From assembly GCA_024639625.1 (NCBI GenBank), contig JAHEIA010000273.1, forward strand, positions 1-5,100: a stretch of DNA of 5,100 bases, written 5' to 3'. Below, in pieces: positions 1 to 5,100 of this stretch. How positions within the stretch are numbered: position 1 is the first letter of the stretch; each line of letters starts with the position of its first letter. This DNA comes from Chromatiales bacterium (GTDB lineage: Bacteria; Pseudomonadota; Gammaproteobacteria; Chromatiales; Chromatiaceae). The notes below the pieces were generated by a model. The model ran no database searches. It had not been told where the DNA came from and saw only the letters and a program-made list of their open reading frames with translations. The position numbers and the translations under genes are program-made.

Positions 1-1127
1 GACTGGATATCTGCGTCGAGCTTTGGCCGGTCGAGCGTTTGGCCGGCGAATTCCTCCTGCAGCGGTTCGAACAGCTGTGGATTGACCCGTTCGATGCCCG
101 TGACGCGGACCTCGTCGATCTTTACGGGTGGGGCGGTCGGGTGCGCGAAACGTTGCTCGTACCAGGCGGCATATTGGGCTTCACTCAGGCTGAAGCGTGT
201 CAGCTTCGAAGCGGCTTGGCGCGCCGCCGTTTCGCCTATGGTGATGGCTTCCGCGGCTCGTTTGAAGTCGCTAGCGGTGATGTCGCCCAGGTCGGGTGTG
301 ATCAATACGTCGTGCTTCAGGTCGAGTTCCTTCAAAGACCGCTGGACGTTCTGCTCGGTGAGGATGGCAATCATCTGCCCCGTGACGCCTACCACAGTGC
401 CCAGTTGATCGCGTTTGAGGTACGAGGTGCCGAGGTTCACCGCAATGACGGCGTCGACCCCCATGCGGCGTGCGACGTCGATGGGCAGGTTGCGCACCAA
501 TCCTCCGTCCACATACAGATTGCCGTCGATCTCCATGGGCGCGAACAGGCCGGGAACCGACATACTCGCCCGCATCGCCTGGGCCAGAGAACCGCGGTCG
601 AAGACCCCCATGGCGCCGTTTTCCAGGTTGGTGGCGATCGCCCGAAACGGAATTTGCAGCTGGTCGAAGCGATCGACCTGTTCGGCGCTCGACGCCAGGT
701 CGGCAAAAAACAACTGTACCTTTTGCCCGGCGATAGCCCCCTTGGGCAAGCGGAATTCCCCGTCCCGATAGCCGATGGTGAAATCCCAGGTGGGGCGATC
801 GTCCTGCTGTTTGCGCCGCGCCGGTCGTCCTGCGCGCGGCGGATCGTCTTCGAACAGATCGTCCCAATCGACGCTCGTGACACGCCTCTGCATCTCGTCC
901 GCCGGAACCCCGCTGGCGTAGATGCCTCCGACCAGTGCCCCCATACTGGTGCCGGCGATCGCATGCACCGGTATGCGCATCTCGTGGAGCACCTTGAGGA
1001 CACCGATGTGGGCCGAACCTCGGGCGCCGCCGCCGCTGAGGACCAGGCCGATACGCGGCGATTCGGCCTCCGCTGCCGAGGCGGATGCCGCCGCGCAGAT
1101 CAGAAGCAAGGCGAGTAGTGGTCGCAT
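1..1127 (-). CDS. Patatin-like phospholipase with POTRA-like segment, PlpD type (partial, 3' end beyond window)
   Basis: The ATG at 1127-1125 follows a GGAAGAG Shine-Dalgarno six bases upstream, and the frame stays open to the window edge, giving 375 residues. Residues 1-19 are a signal peptide (MRPLLALLLICAAASASAA). The patatin domain follows at about 25-310. It shows the oxyanion-hole glycine loop GGGARG (32-37), the nucleophile elbow GTSMG with Ser61, and the catalytic Asp207 in DGG. Patatins are Ser-Asp dyad lipid acyl hydrolases. From about residue 333 (PPVKIDEVRVTGIERVN) the sequence reads like the first strand and helix of a POTRA domain. This order is that of PlpD (type Vd secretion), where a 16-strand outer-membrane barrel follows, so secretion or surface display of the lipase is inferred; the barrel itself lies outside the window. 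An RssA-like patatin without a barrel is the alternative, but the signal peptide and C-terminal extension argue against it. It is read in the same direction as the small gene upstream but probably has its own promoter. Confidence 0.93.
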   Translation of the reverse strand, partial: MRPLLALLLICAAASASAAEAESPRIGLVLSGGGARGSAHIGVLKVLHEMRIPVHAIAGTSMGALVGGIYASGVPADEMQRRVTSVDWDDLFEDDPPRAGRPARRKQQDDRPTWDFTIGYRDGEFRLPKGAIAGQKVQLFFADLASSAEQVDRFDQLQIPFRAIATNLENGAMGVFDRGSLAQAMRASMSVPGLFAPMEIDGNLYVDGGLVRNLPIDVARRMGVDAVIAVNLGTSYLKRDQLGTVVGVTGQMIAILTEQNVQRSLKELDLKHDVLITPDLGDITASDFKRAAEAITIGETAARQAASKLTRFSLSEAQYAAWYEQRFAHPTAPPVKIDEVRVTGIERVNPQLFEPLQEEFAGQTLDRPKLDADIQ

Positions 1128-1203
1128 CGGCGCTCTTCCGGGGGTTCCATGTGCGAACCACAGCATAACCGTGGCAGGCCGCAAAGACTGAGAGAGGCCC
1201 TGC

Positions 1204-1232
1204 ATTCTATGCGAATCCGGCGCATTTTTCGC
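1204..1232 (-). promoter_or_regulatory. Candidate sigma-70 promoter for the patatin gene
   Basis: On the minus strand there is a TAGAAT -10 hexamer (1209-1204, five of six matches to consensus). A weak -35 candidate, GCGAAA (1232-1227), lies 17 bases upstream. The -10 sits inside a short inverted repeat, GCAT-AGA-ATGC. It would leave a leader of roughly 70 bases before the ATG at 1127. The -10 is good and the -35 poor, so this is a tentative call. Confidence 0.4.
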
Positions 1233-1275
1233 GGCGGGTGCTTCCGGGGAAAGGCGGTGAGGGTTGGCGTAAAGC

Positions 1276-1300
1276 CCTAGGCCCGCAGCGCAGGCCTAGG
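1276..1300 (-). terminator. Hairpin downstream of the small periplasmic gene, possible weak terminator
   Basis: Perfect 8-base inverted repeat CCTAGGCC / GGCCTAGG with a 9-base loop, starting 11 bases after the TGA stop at 1314-1312. On the minus strand it is followed only by GCTTTACG, so the U-tract is short. It could be a weak intrinsic terminator or an RNA 3'-end stabiliser. It lies between two genes on the same strand and so may partly insulate them. Confidence 0.45.
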
Positions 1301-1311
1301 TTGGCGTGCGC

Positions 1312-1758
1312 TCAGAACTCTTCGATCCAGGTGCCGAGCGGGCTTATCGAGCAGCTTGTGCGCCTCGGTGCGGAACCATGGCGGTCGCTGTCGCCCCATC
1401 CGTGGCGATCCCGCGGTAGTTTGTAGCGCACCTGCCGTCGCTGCAGCTCATTGTGTTTGAAAGCGCGAATGTGACGGCTTGCTTCATCGTAGGCCCGCTC
1501 GAGGATCCGGGCCTCGCGCCGCGCGAGATGCCGGTCTTCACGGAACTCGCGGTGCAATCTGGCAATGCGTCTCTGCTCTTTCTTCAGCACCTTGGTCTCC
1601 TTGCGCGTGAGCTGACCGCTCTCGATACCGCGTTCGATACGGTGCGCCTGATTGTCCCGCCGCTCGGCGAAATCGTGGTCTCGGGGGCCGGCGAACACCG
1701 GTGTCGTTGCGGCAGCAGCCAGGACCAATGCGATCGTTAGCGTGATGCTCTGCTTCAT
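1312..1758 (-). CDS. Small basic periplasmic protein with duplicated LTxxExxxL helical repeat, function unknown
   Basis: 148 residues, beginning at an ATG with a near-ideal AGGAGG (1772-1767) eight bases upstream. Residues 1-23 are a classic signal peptide ending VFA, so the product should be periplasmic. The mature part is very rich in Arg, Glu and His and is predicted to be mostly helical. It has two copies of one repeat: the first with GIESGQLTRKETKVL (44-58), the second with HLARREARILERAYDEASRHI (77-97) ending near KHN (101-103). Small exported proteins with this 'SGxLTxxExxxL ... KHN' pattern are common in Proteobacteria and are generally annotated as hypothetical; I do not know a function. 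From about residue 112 the tail changes character (RDRHGWGDSDRHG, then SISPLGTWIEEF), with loss of the charged helix. The gene is divergent from amt and has its own upstream region with a direct repeat. Existence is quite certain, function open. Confidence 0.85.
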   Translation of the reverse strand: MKQSITLTIALVLAAAATTPVFAGPRDHDFAERRDNQAHRIERGIESGQLTRKETKVLKKEQRRIARLHREFREDRHLARREARILERAYDEASRHIRAFKHNELQRRQVRYKLPRDRHGWGDSDRHGSAPRRTSCSISPLGTWIEEF

Positions 1759-1795
1759 GGCTTTGTCCTCCTGTGTGTTGAAACGCCACGGTTGC

Positions 1796-1829
1796 AGACT
1801 AGCGATTCACGGATGAACCCCGGCTGAAC
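1796..1829 (-). promoter_or_regulatory. GTTCA-N6-GTTCA direct repeat with downstream -10-like element
   Basis: On the minus strand GTTCA occurs at 1829-1825 and again at 1818-1814, an 11-base period. Twelve bases further on is TAGTCT (1801-1796), a poor -10 keeping only the T, A and final T. Two direct repeats one helical turn apart just upstream of a -10, replacing the -35, is the usual arrangement for OmpR/PhoB-family activators. The 11-base repeat is seen; the regulator class is inferred. It would control the exported protein gene starting at 1758. Confidence 0.4.
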
Positions 1830-2165
1830 GGAGGAAAAAGAATGCGCGGGCCCGCCTGTCCGGCTGCTCCCCGCTTGCTGGCGGATGCTCCGGACCCGCA
1901 GAGGCTGTAAGTTGCGAGGTCCGGCACAGGGCTGTCGGCAAAGGGGGCCGGGTTGGTGCGGAACTGGACGCGATGCTGGTGCAACGGGTGCGTCACGGAT
2001 GGCTCCAATGGCGGCCCCTGCCGGAAGGAAGCACTATTTTGGGTTGCTGCTGGCCCGCGATGCACTGCTCTGGTGCGTTAGGTGGGGGAGGCAGGAACGG
2101 CGCATCGGGGATGGGGGCGGTATTCAAGCGGTTGCTCGGTTCCGAAGTGGTGGCGCGAATCCTGC

Positions 2166-2180
2166 ATCCCTGTACGGGAT
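2166..2180. repeat. Short inverted repeat upstream of amt
   Basis: ATCCC and GGGAT arms of five bases flank the spacer TGTAC. It sits about 33 bases before the amt ATG, either in the transcript leader (a small hairpin ahead of the ribosome site) or at the promoter as a regulator site. Five-base arms can arise by chance in GC-rich DNA. Confidence 0.35.
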
Positions 2181-2213
2181 TCAGCGGTTGGGCACTTCAG
2201 GCGGAGCAGCGAT

Positions 2214-3413
2214 ATGGAGACTTTCCAAGCAGGCACAGACGTACTGTTTATTTTGATTGGCGCGGTAATGGTCCTCGCCATGCATGCGGGGTTCGCCTTT
2301 CTCGAGGTGGGAACCGTGCGCTCGAAAAACCAGGTGAACGCGCTGGTCAAGATCATGACCGACTTTGCGGTTTCCACCATCGCTTACTTCTTTCTCGGCT
2401 ACAGCCTGGCCTACGGCATCGATTTCTTCGCCGGCGCCGAGACCTTGACCGAGAAAAACGGCTACGAGTTGGTGAAGTTCTTCTTCCTGCTCACCTTCGC
2501 AGCGGCGATCCCGGCCATCGTATCCGGGGGTATCGCTGAGCGCGCCAGGTTTTACCCGCAGGTGGCGGCCTCTTTTCTTATCGTCGGCTTCGTCTATCCG
2601 TTCTTCGAGGGCATCACATGGAACGGGAATCTGGGGATTCAGGGATGGATCGAGGATGCCTTCGGGGTTGGATTCCACGATTTCGCCGGTTCGATCGTCG
2701 TGCATGCCGTAGGCGGATGGATCGGTTTGTCCGCTGTGCTGATGCTAGGTTCGCGCCACGGCCGTTATCGCAAAGACGGAGTCATCGCTGCCCATCCCCC
2801 ATCCAGCATCCCGTTCCTCGCGCTCGGCTCCTGGGTGCTGACCGTCGGTTGGTTCGGCTTCAATGTGATGTCGGCGCAGACTGTGGAGGCAGTGAGCGGG
2901 TTGGTCGCACTGAATTCCTTGATGGCGATGGTCGGCGGCGTACTGGCGGCCTTGGTTGCCGGCAGAAACGACCCTGGTTTCGTGCATAACGGCCCCCTGG
3001 CGGGGCTGGTCGCGGTGTGCGCGGGTTCCGACATCATGCATCCTCTGGGGGCCCTGGTGGTGGGAGCGGGAGCGGGGGCGCTGTTTGTCTGGACCTTTAC
3101 CTTGACCCAGAATCGCTGGAAGATCGACGATGTGCTCGGCGTCTGGCCGTTGCACGGGCTGTGCGGGGTCTGGGGCGGTATCGCCGCCGGCATCTTCGGT
3201 CACCAGGCGCTGGGTGGTTTGGGCGGGGTCAGCCTGGGGGCCCAGGTGGTCGGTACACTGTTGGGGGTCGCGATCGCCCTGCTCGGTGGCTTCGTAGTCT
3301 ACGGTGTCCTCAAGGCGGCCGTCGGTTTGAAACTCACCCAGGAGGAGGAGTACCAGGGGGCCGACCTCAGTATCCACAAGATCAGTGCCAGCCCGGATTA
3401 CAAGCGGGAATGA
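2214..3413 (+). CDS. amt: Ammonium transporter, Amt/MEP/Rh family
   Basis: Inner-membrane channel that deprotonates ammonium and carries it inward for nitrogen assimilation. The 399 residues are dominated by about eleven hydrophobic segments, matching the family core. Family landmarks, with E. coli AmtB equivalents from established knowledge: the phenylalanine gate residue F95 in TFAAAIPAIVSGGIAER; the structural Asp156 in HDFAGS; the twin pore histidines H164 (VVHAVGG) and H314 (PLHGLCG), 150 residues apart as in AmtB; F216 and Ser220 in GWFGFNVMS. The ATG at 2214 is chosen because GGAG lies seven bases upstream and METFQAGTDVLFILIG is a normal Amt N-terminus without signal peptide. A GTG at 2082 in frame would add 44 residues of unlikely composition. 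The stretch at 131-145 (FEGITWNGNLGIQGW) replaces the usual WVWGGGWL region, suggesting a distinct Amt clade. The cytosolic tail ends GADLSIHKI. No glnK adjoins it. A strong terminator follows. Confidence 0.96.
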   Translation: METFQAGTDVLFILIGAVMVLAMHAGFAFLEVGTVRSKNQVNALVKIMTDFAVSTIAYFFLGYSLAYGIDFFAGAETLTEKNGYELVKFFFLLTFAAAIPAIVSGGIAERARFYPQVAASFLIVGFVYPFFEGITWNGNLGIQGWIEDAFGVGFHDFAGSIVVHAVGGWIGLSAVLMLGSRHGRYRKDGVIAAHPPSSIPFLALGSWVLTVGWFGFNVMSAQTVEAVSGLVALNSLMAMVGGVLAALVAGRNDPGFVHNGPLAGLVAVCAGSDIMHPLGALVVGAGAGALFVWTFTLTQNRWKIDDVLGVWPLHGLCGVWGGIAAGIFGHQALGGLGGVSLGAQVVGTLLGVAIALLGGFVVYGVLKAAVGLKLTQEEEYQGADLSIHKISASPDYKRE

Positions 3414-3435
3414 CGCCTTGTGCTGGCCGAGCAAG

Positions 3436-3462
3436 AGAGGGCGGCCCTGAGCCGCCCTTTTT
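3436..3462 (+). terminator. Rho-independent terminator of amt
   Basis: Seven-base GC stem GGGCGGC (3439-3445), five-base loop CCTGA, GCCGCCC (3451-3457), then TTTTT. The stem can extend by A-U and G-U pairs at its base. It begins about 22 bases after the amt stop, and the T-run is on the plus strand only, so it ends amt transcription. Confidence 0.92.
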
Positions 3463-3481
3463 GTTCCTGTCCCCCGGTGGC

Positions 3482-3523
3482 GGGTCTAGACCCCCCGCGC
3501 GGGGGCGAACAGGGGTTGAACCC
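3482..3523. repeat. Cluster of three short palindromes downstream of the amt terminator
   Basis: Three self-complementary elements lie back to back. GGGTCTAGACCC (3482-3493) and CCCCCGCGCGGGGG (3492-3505) are both perfect and overlap by two bases. GGGTTGAACCC (3513-3523) is a five-base-arm inverted repeat around one base. They sit about 60-100 bases upstream of the promoter candidate of the next gene. Function is unknown: operator sites, a transcript-end structure or chance in GC-rich DNA are all possible. Confidence 0.5.
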
Positions 3524-3582
3524 GATTCCTGATGCGGCGATGATGTGCTCCAACTGCTTCAGGTGCTGATGGTGGCGACGGC

Positions 3583-3592
3583 CTATACTTGA
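3583..3592 (+). promoter_or_regulatory. Sigma-S-like -10 element for the SYLF gene
   Basis: CTATACTTGA contains TATACT (3584-3589) preceded by C and followed by T, close to the sigma-S preferred extended -10 (CTATACTTAA). No good TTGACA-type -35 lies 16-18 bases upstream, which sigma-S promoters often lack too. Initiation here would give a leader of roughly 110 bases. Use by the housekeeping sigma factor is equally possible from sequence alone. Confidence 0.5.
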
Positions 3593-3614
3593 AGTCGCAG
3601 AGTAGATACCAGGT

Positions 3615-3677
3615 GCTCGAGTGAACTCCGTGTATCGAGCGGGTTGGATCCAACCTGCGCCTGAGCGTTGATTCAGG
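3615..3677 (+). promoter_or_regulatory. Structured 5' leader with three consecutive hairpins
   Basis: Three inverted repeats follow each other between the -10 element and the ribosome site. GCTCGA / TCGAGC (3615-3620 and 3635-3640) closes a 14-base loop. GGTTGGATCCAACC (3642-3655) is a perfect 14-base palindrome with a GATC loop. CCTGA / TCAGG (3660-3664 and 3673-3677) closes an 8-base loop. The last competes with GGAT/ATCC (3677-3680 and 3687-3690) near the AAGGAG site at 3696. The repeats are seen; any regulatory role is inference. It matches no riboswitch I recognise. Confidence 0.4.
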
Positions 3678-3708
3678 GATTCTTGTATCCGCAGAAAGGA
3701 GTGAAACG

Positions 3709-4389
3709 ATGAAGGTAGCAATGAATAAGCTTGTGTGGCCGGTTGCCGCAGTGTTGACCTTTGCGGCCGCCACAGTGAATGCCGATGCCAGTGATCAGGC
3801 GAAGGCTGAAGAGGTGGTTACCGAGGCCAATGCGACCTTGCAGGATTTCAGGGGTGATCCCGATATGACCTGGTTCCGTGACCACATCAAGAATGCGAAG
3901 GCGGTGTTGATCGTTCCGACCCTGCTCAAGGCGGGGTTCATCTTTGGTGGTTCTGGTGGCACGGGCGTGGTTTCGGTGCACGATGAAAAGGCGGGCGGTT
4001 GGAGCTATCCTTCGTTTGCCACCATCGGCTCGGTTTCCTGGGGACTCCAGGCCGGCGGAGAGGCCGCTCAGGTGGTCCTGATGGCGATGACCGACAAGGG
4101 CCGGGACTCGCTTCTCAGCACCAAGGCACAACTCGGTGCAGATGCCAGCGTTGCCGCTGGGCCCGTTGGGGCGGGCGCCCAGGCCGCTACAGTAGACATC
4201 CTGCAATTCTCCCGTACCAAGGGGGTCTTCGGCGGGTTGACGCTCGAGGGGTCGGTCATCGGGGTGCGAGATAGCTTGAACAGCGCGTATTACGGAAAAG
4301 TGGTGCAACCGGTGGATATTCTGATCACCCGCTCGGTCGAGAATCCGCAGGCGAAGCCCTTGCTCGAAAACCTGGACAAGGCCAAATAG
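3709..4389 (+). CDS. Exported SYLF (YSC84) domain lipid-binding protein
   Basis: 226 residues from an ATG with AAGGAG seven bases upstream. A second in-frame ATG at 3721 is less well placed. Residues 1-25 form a signal peptide (hydrophobic PVAAVLTFAAATVNA), so the protein is exported to the periplasm. The rest is one SYLF domain (about 30-215), full length for bacterial members. Family signatures are AVLIVPTLLKAGFIFGGSGGTGVVSV (65-90), GGWSYPSFATIGSVSWGLQAGGE (96-118) and FSRTKGVFGGLTLEGSVI (167-184). SYLF domains bind phosphoinositides in eukaryotes (yeast Ysc84); bacterial members are of unclear function and are assumed to act at the envelope. The gene stands alone between a terminator and a 215-base gap, with a sigma-S-like promoter and a structured leader, so a stress or stationary-phase role is plausible but inferred. 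The following gap has no good intrinsic terminator; only a weak CGGCAC/GTGCCG pairing at 4401-4434 is visible. Confidence 0.93.
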   Translation: MKVAMNKLVWPVAAVLTFAAATVNADASDQAKAEEVVTEANATLQDFRGDPDMTWFRDHIKNAKAVLIVPTLLKAGFIFGGSGGTGVVSVHDEKAGGWSYPSFATIGSVSWGLQAGGEAAQVVLMAMTDKGRDSLLSTKAQLGADASVAAGPVGAGAQAATVDILQFSRTKGVFGGLTLEGSVIGVRDSLNSAYYGKVVQPVDILITRSVENPQAKPLLENLDKAK

Positions 4390-4604
4390 GCGGTACAAGG
4401 CGGCACTCCACCGATTGCCGGGGGCCGCGTGCCGAGACTGGGCGCATCGGGCTATGGGTCCGCTGCGTCGTCCTGTTCCTTGGCGGGGAATCGCTGCTCC
4501 GGAAGCTGCAACCACCGGATGATCAGGCATGCTGATGGGGCGGACCCGGAAAGCCGTTCCCCGACCTTTGGAGATCCACGCCGGTCACCCTTGGGCGGCT
4601 GGCG

Positions 4605-5100
4605 GTGATCGAGCTACGTCCGCTAGCACCCACGCAGGTTCGCTGGCAGGTTGCGCAGGATGCGCAGCAGGTGGCGATTGCTGTTGCGCGGACAACCCTC
4701 GACGCAGCAACTCGAGCGATTGTCCGGCGTGGTGTATTCCGCGTGGTTCTGGCGGGGGGGCGCACCCCCCAAGCCGCATACGCCATCCTCGCCCAAGAAA
4801 GCGCTCAATGGAGTGCCTGGCAGATCTATTTCGGCGACGAACGTTGTCTCCCCCCGGAGCATTCCGATCGCAACAGCCGCATGGCGTGGCAGACCTGGCT
4901 CGCCAAGGTGGCCTTTCCTCGGCCAAACGTGCACGAGATCCCGGCGGAGCTCGGCCCGGAAAAGGCGGCCCAGCTCTACGCCGAGTGCGTGCGCCCGGTT
5001 CTGCCCTTCGATCTGGTGTTGCTCGGTATGGGGACGGACGGGCACACGGCAAGTCTGTTTCCCGGTCGTCCGCATGGGGTCGGAACTTTGGTCGAGGCGG
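4605..5100 (+). CDS. pgl: 6-phosphogluconolactonase (partial, 3' end beyond window)
   Basis: Hydrolyses 6-phosphogluconolactone to 6-phosphogluconate, the second step of the oxidative pentose phosphate and Entner-Doudoroff routes, in the cytosol. The frame is open from a TGA at 4533 to the window edge. 165 residues are visible of a usual length near 230. NagB/DevB-type motifs appear in order: the phosphate-loop VVLAGGRTPQAAY (47-59), IYFGDERCLPPEHSDRNSRMA (74-94), NVHEIPAELG (108-117) and FDLVLLGMGTDGHTASLFPG (135-154). The last holds the conserved GxDGHxASLFPG segment of the active site. The start is taken as GTG 4605 because no ATG or better-placed start lies between it and the upstream stop; its Shine-Dalgarno is weak (GGGCGG, 4593-4598). 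No zwf, edd or other sugar gene is visible upstream; partners may follow beyond the edge. Function is firm, the exact start less so. Confidence 0.93.
   Translation, partial: MIELRPLAPTQVRWQVAQDAQQVAIAVARTTLDAATRAIVRRGVFRVVLAGGRTPQAAYAILAQESAQWSAWQIYFGDERCLPPEHSDRNSRMAWQTWLAKVAFPRPNVHEIPAELGPEKAAQLYAECVRPVLPFDLVLLGMGTDGHTASLFPGRPHGVGTLVEA

Larger units (their letters stand above)
1759..2213. other. Gene-free intergenic region between divergent genes
   Basis: About 455 bases between the start of the small periplasmic gene (-) and the start of amt (+). Reading frames here give Arg/Gly/Ser-rich translations without start-site support, so I see no gene. It holds the Shine-Dalgarno and direct repeat of the minus-strand gene (1767-1829), a self-complementary GCGGGCCCGC (1846-1855), and the inverted repeat ATCCC-TGTAC-GGGAT (2166-2180). 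The latter lies 33 bases before the amt start and could be an operator or a leader hairpin. I could not find a convincing sigma-70 or sigma-54 promoter for amt. Confidence 0.6.

Noticed and set aside
39..1118. Long plus-strand open frame of 359 codons
   Set aside because: It lies entirely antisense to the patatin gene, which has catalytic motifs and a signal peptide. Its translation shows no recognisable domain, and long antisense frames are expected in GC-rich coding DNA.
271..1161. Minus-strand open frame of 296 codons overlapping the patatin gene
   Set aside because: It is out of frame with the patatin motifs and gives an Arg/Gly/Ser-rich translation typical of a shadow frame.
2082..2213. 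Upstream GTG start extending amt by 44 residues
   Set aside because: The extension is Gly/Arg/Trp-rich and not membrane-like, while the ATG at 2214 has a Shine-Dalgarno and begins the conserved Amt N-terminus.
1920..2213. Possible sigma-54 (-24/-12) promoter for amt
   Set aside because: Several TGGC- and GGCAC-like stretches were tested, such as those near 1922 and 2051, but none has GG and GC ten bases apart.
1973..2539. Plus-strand open frame running from the gap into amt
   Set aside because: The part overlapping amt is simply its +1 shadow, and the upstream part has no ribosome site or recognisable content.
4401..4434. CGGCAC/GTGCCG pairing after the SYLF gene as a terminator
   Set aside because: The loop is 22 bases and there is no T-run, so it does not qualify as an intrinsic terminator.
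3673..4530. Minus-strand open frame of 285 codons
   Set aside because: It is antisense to the SYLF gene, which has a signal peptide, a ribosome site and family motifs; the reverse translation has none.
4585..5075. Two minus-strand open frames of 150-155 codons at the right end
   Set aside because: Both are antisense to the 6-phosphogluconolactonase frame with its conserved active-site segments.

Overview
The window comes from a GC-rich, Gram-negative bacterium, most likely a gammaproteobacterium. Three of the five genes encode exported or outer-membrane-type proteins with clear signal peptides. Codons are strongly G/C-ending, and the Amt and 6-phosphogluconolactonase sequences are of proteobacterial type. 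The species cannot be named from this sequence. The layout looks like ordinary chromosome: there are no transposases, integrases, tRNAs, rRNAs, CRISPR arrays or phage genes.

Left part, minus strand (1-1758). The beginning of a patatin-like phospholipase gene runs off the left edge. Its N-terminal 375 residues hold a signal peptide, a complete patatin catalytic domain and the start of a POTRA-like segment, so the whole protein is probably a PlpD-type (type Vd) autotransporter or close relative. Upstream of it is a separate small gene for a basic, helical periplasmic protein with a duplicated 'LTxxExxxL' repeat. That gene carries a GTTCA-N6-GTTCA direct repeat in its promoter region and ends in a hairpin.

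Middle (1759-3462). A gene-free stretch of about 455 bases separates the divergent small periplasmic gene from an Amt-family ammonium transporter gene (+). The Amt gene has a good rho-independent terminator. There is no glnK next to it.

Right part, plus strand (3463-5100). A leader region with several palindromes and a sigma-S-like -10 element precedes an exported SYLF (YSC84) domain protein. After a 215-base gap with no clear signals comes the 5' part of a 6-phosphogluconolactonase gene (oxidative pentose phosphate / Entner-Doudoroff pathway), which runs off the right edge.

The genes appear to be separate transcription units rather than one pathway: outer-membrane lipid or secretion function, envelope protein, ammonium uptake, stress-type envelope protein, sugar metabolism. 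I found no convincing undescribed multi-gene system. The points most worth a second look are regulatory: the direct repeat at 1814-1829, the promoter plus three-hairpin leader at 3583-3677, and the palindrome cluster at 3482-3523.
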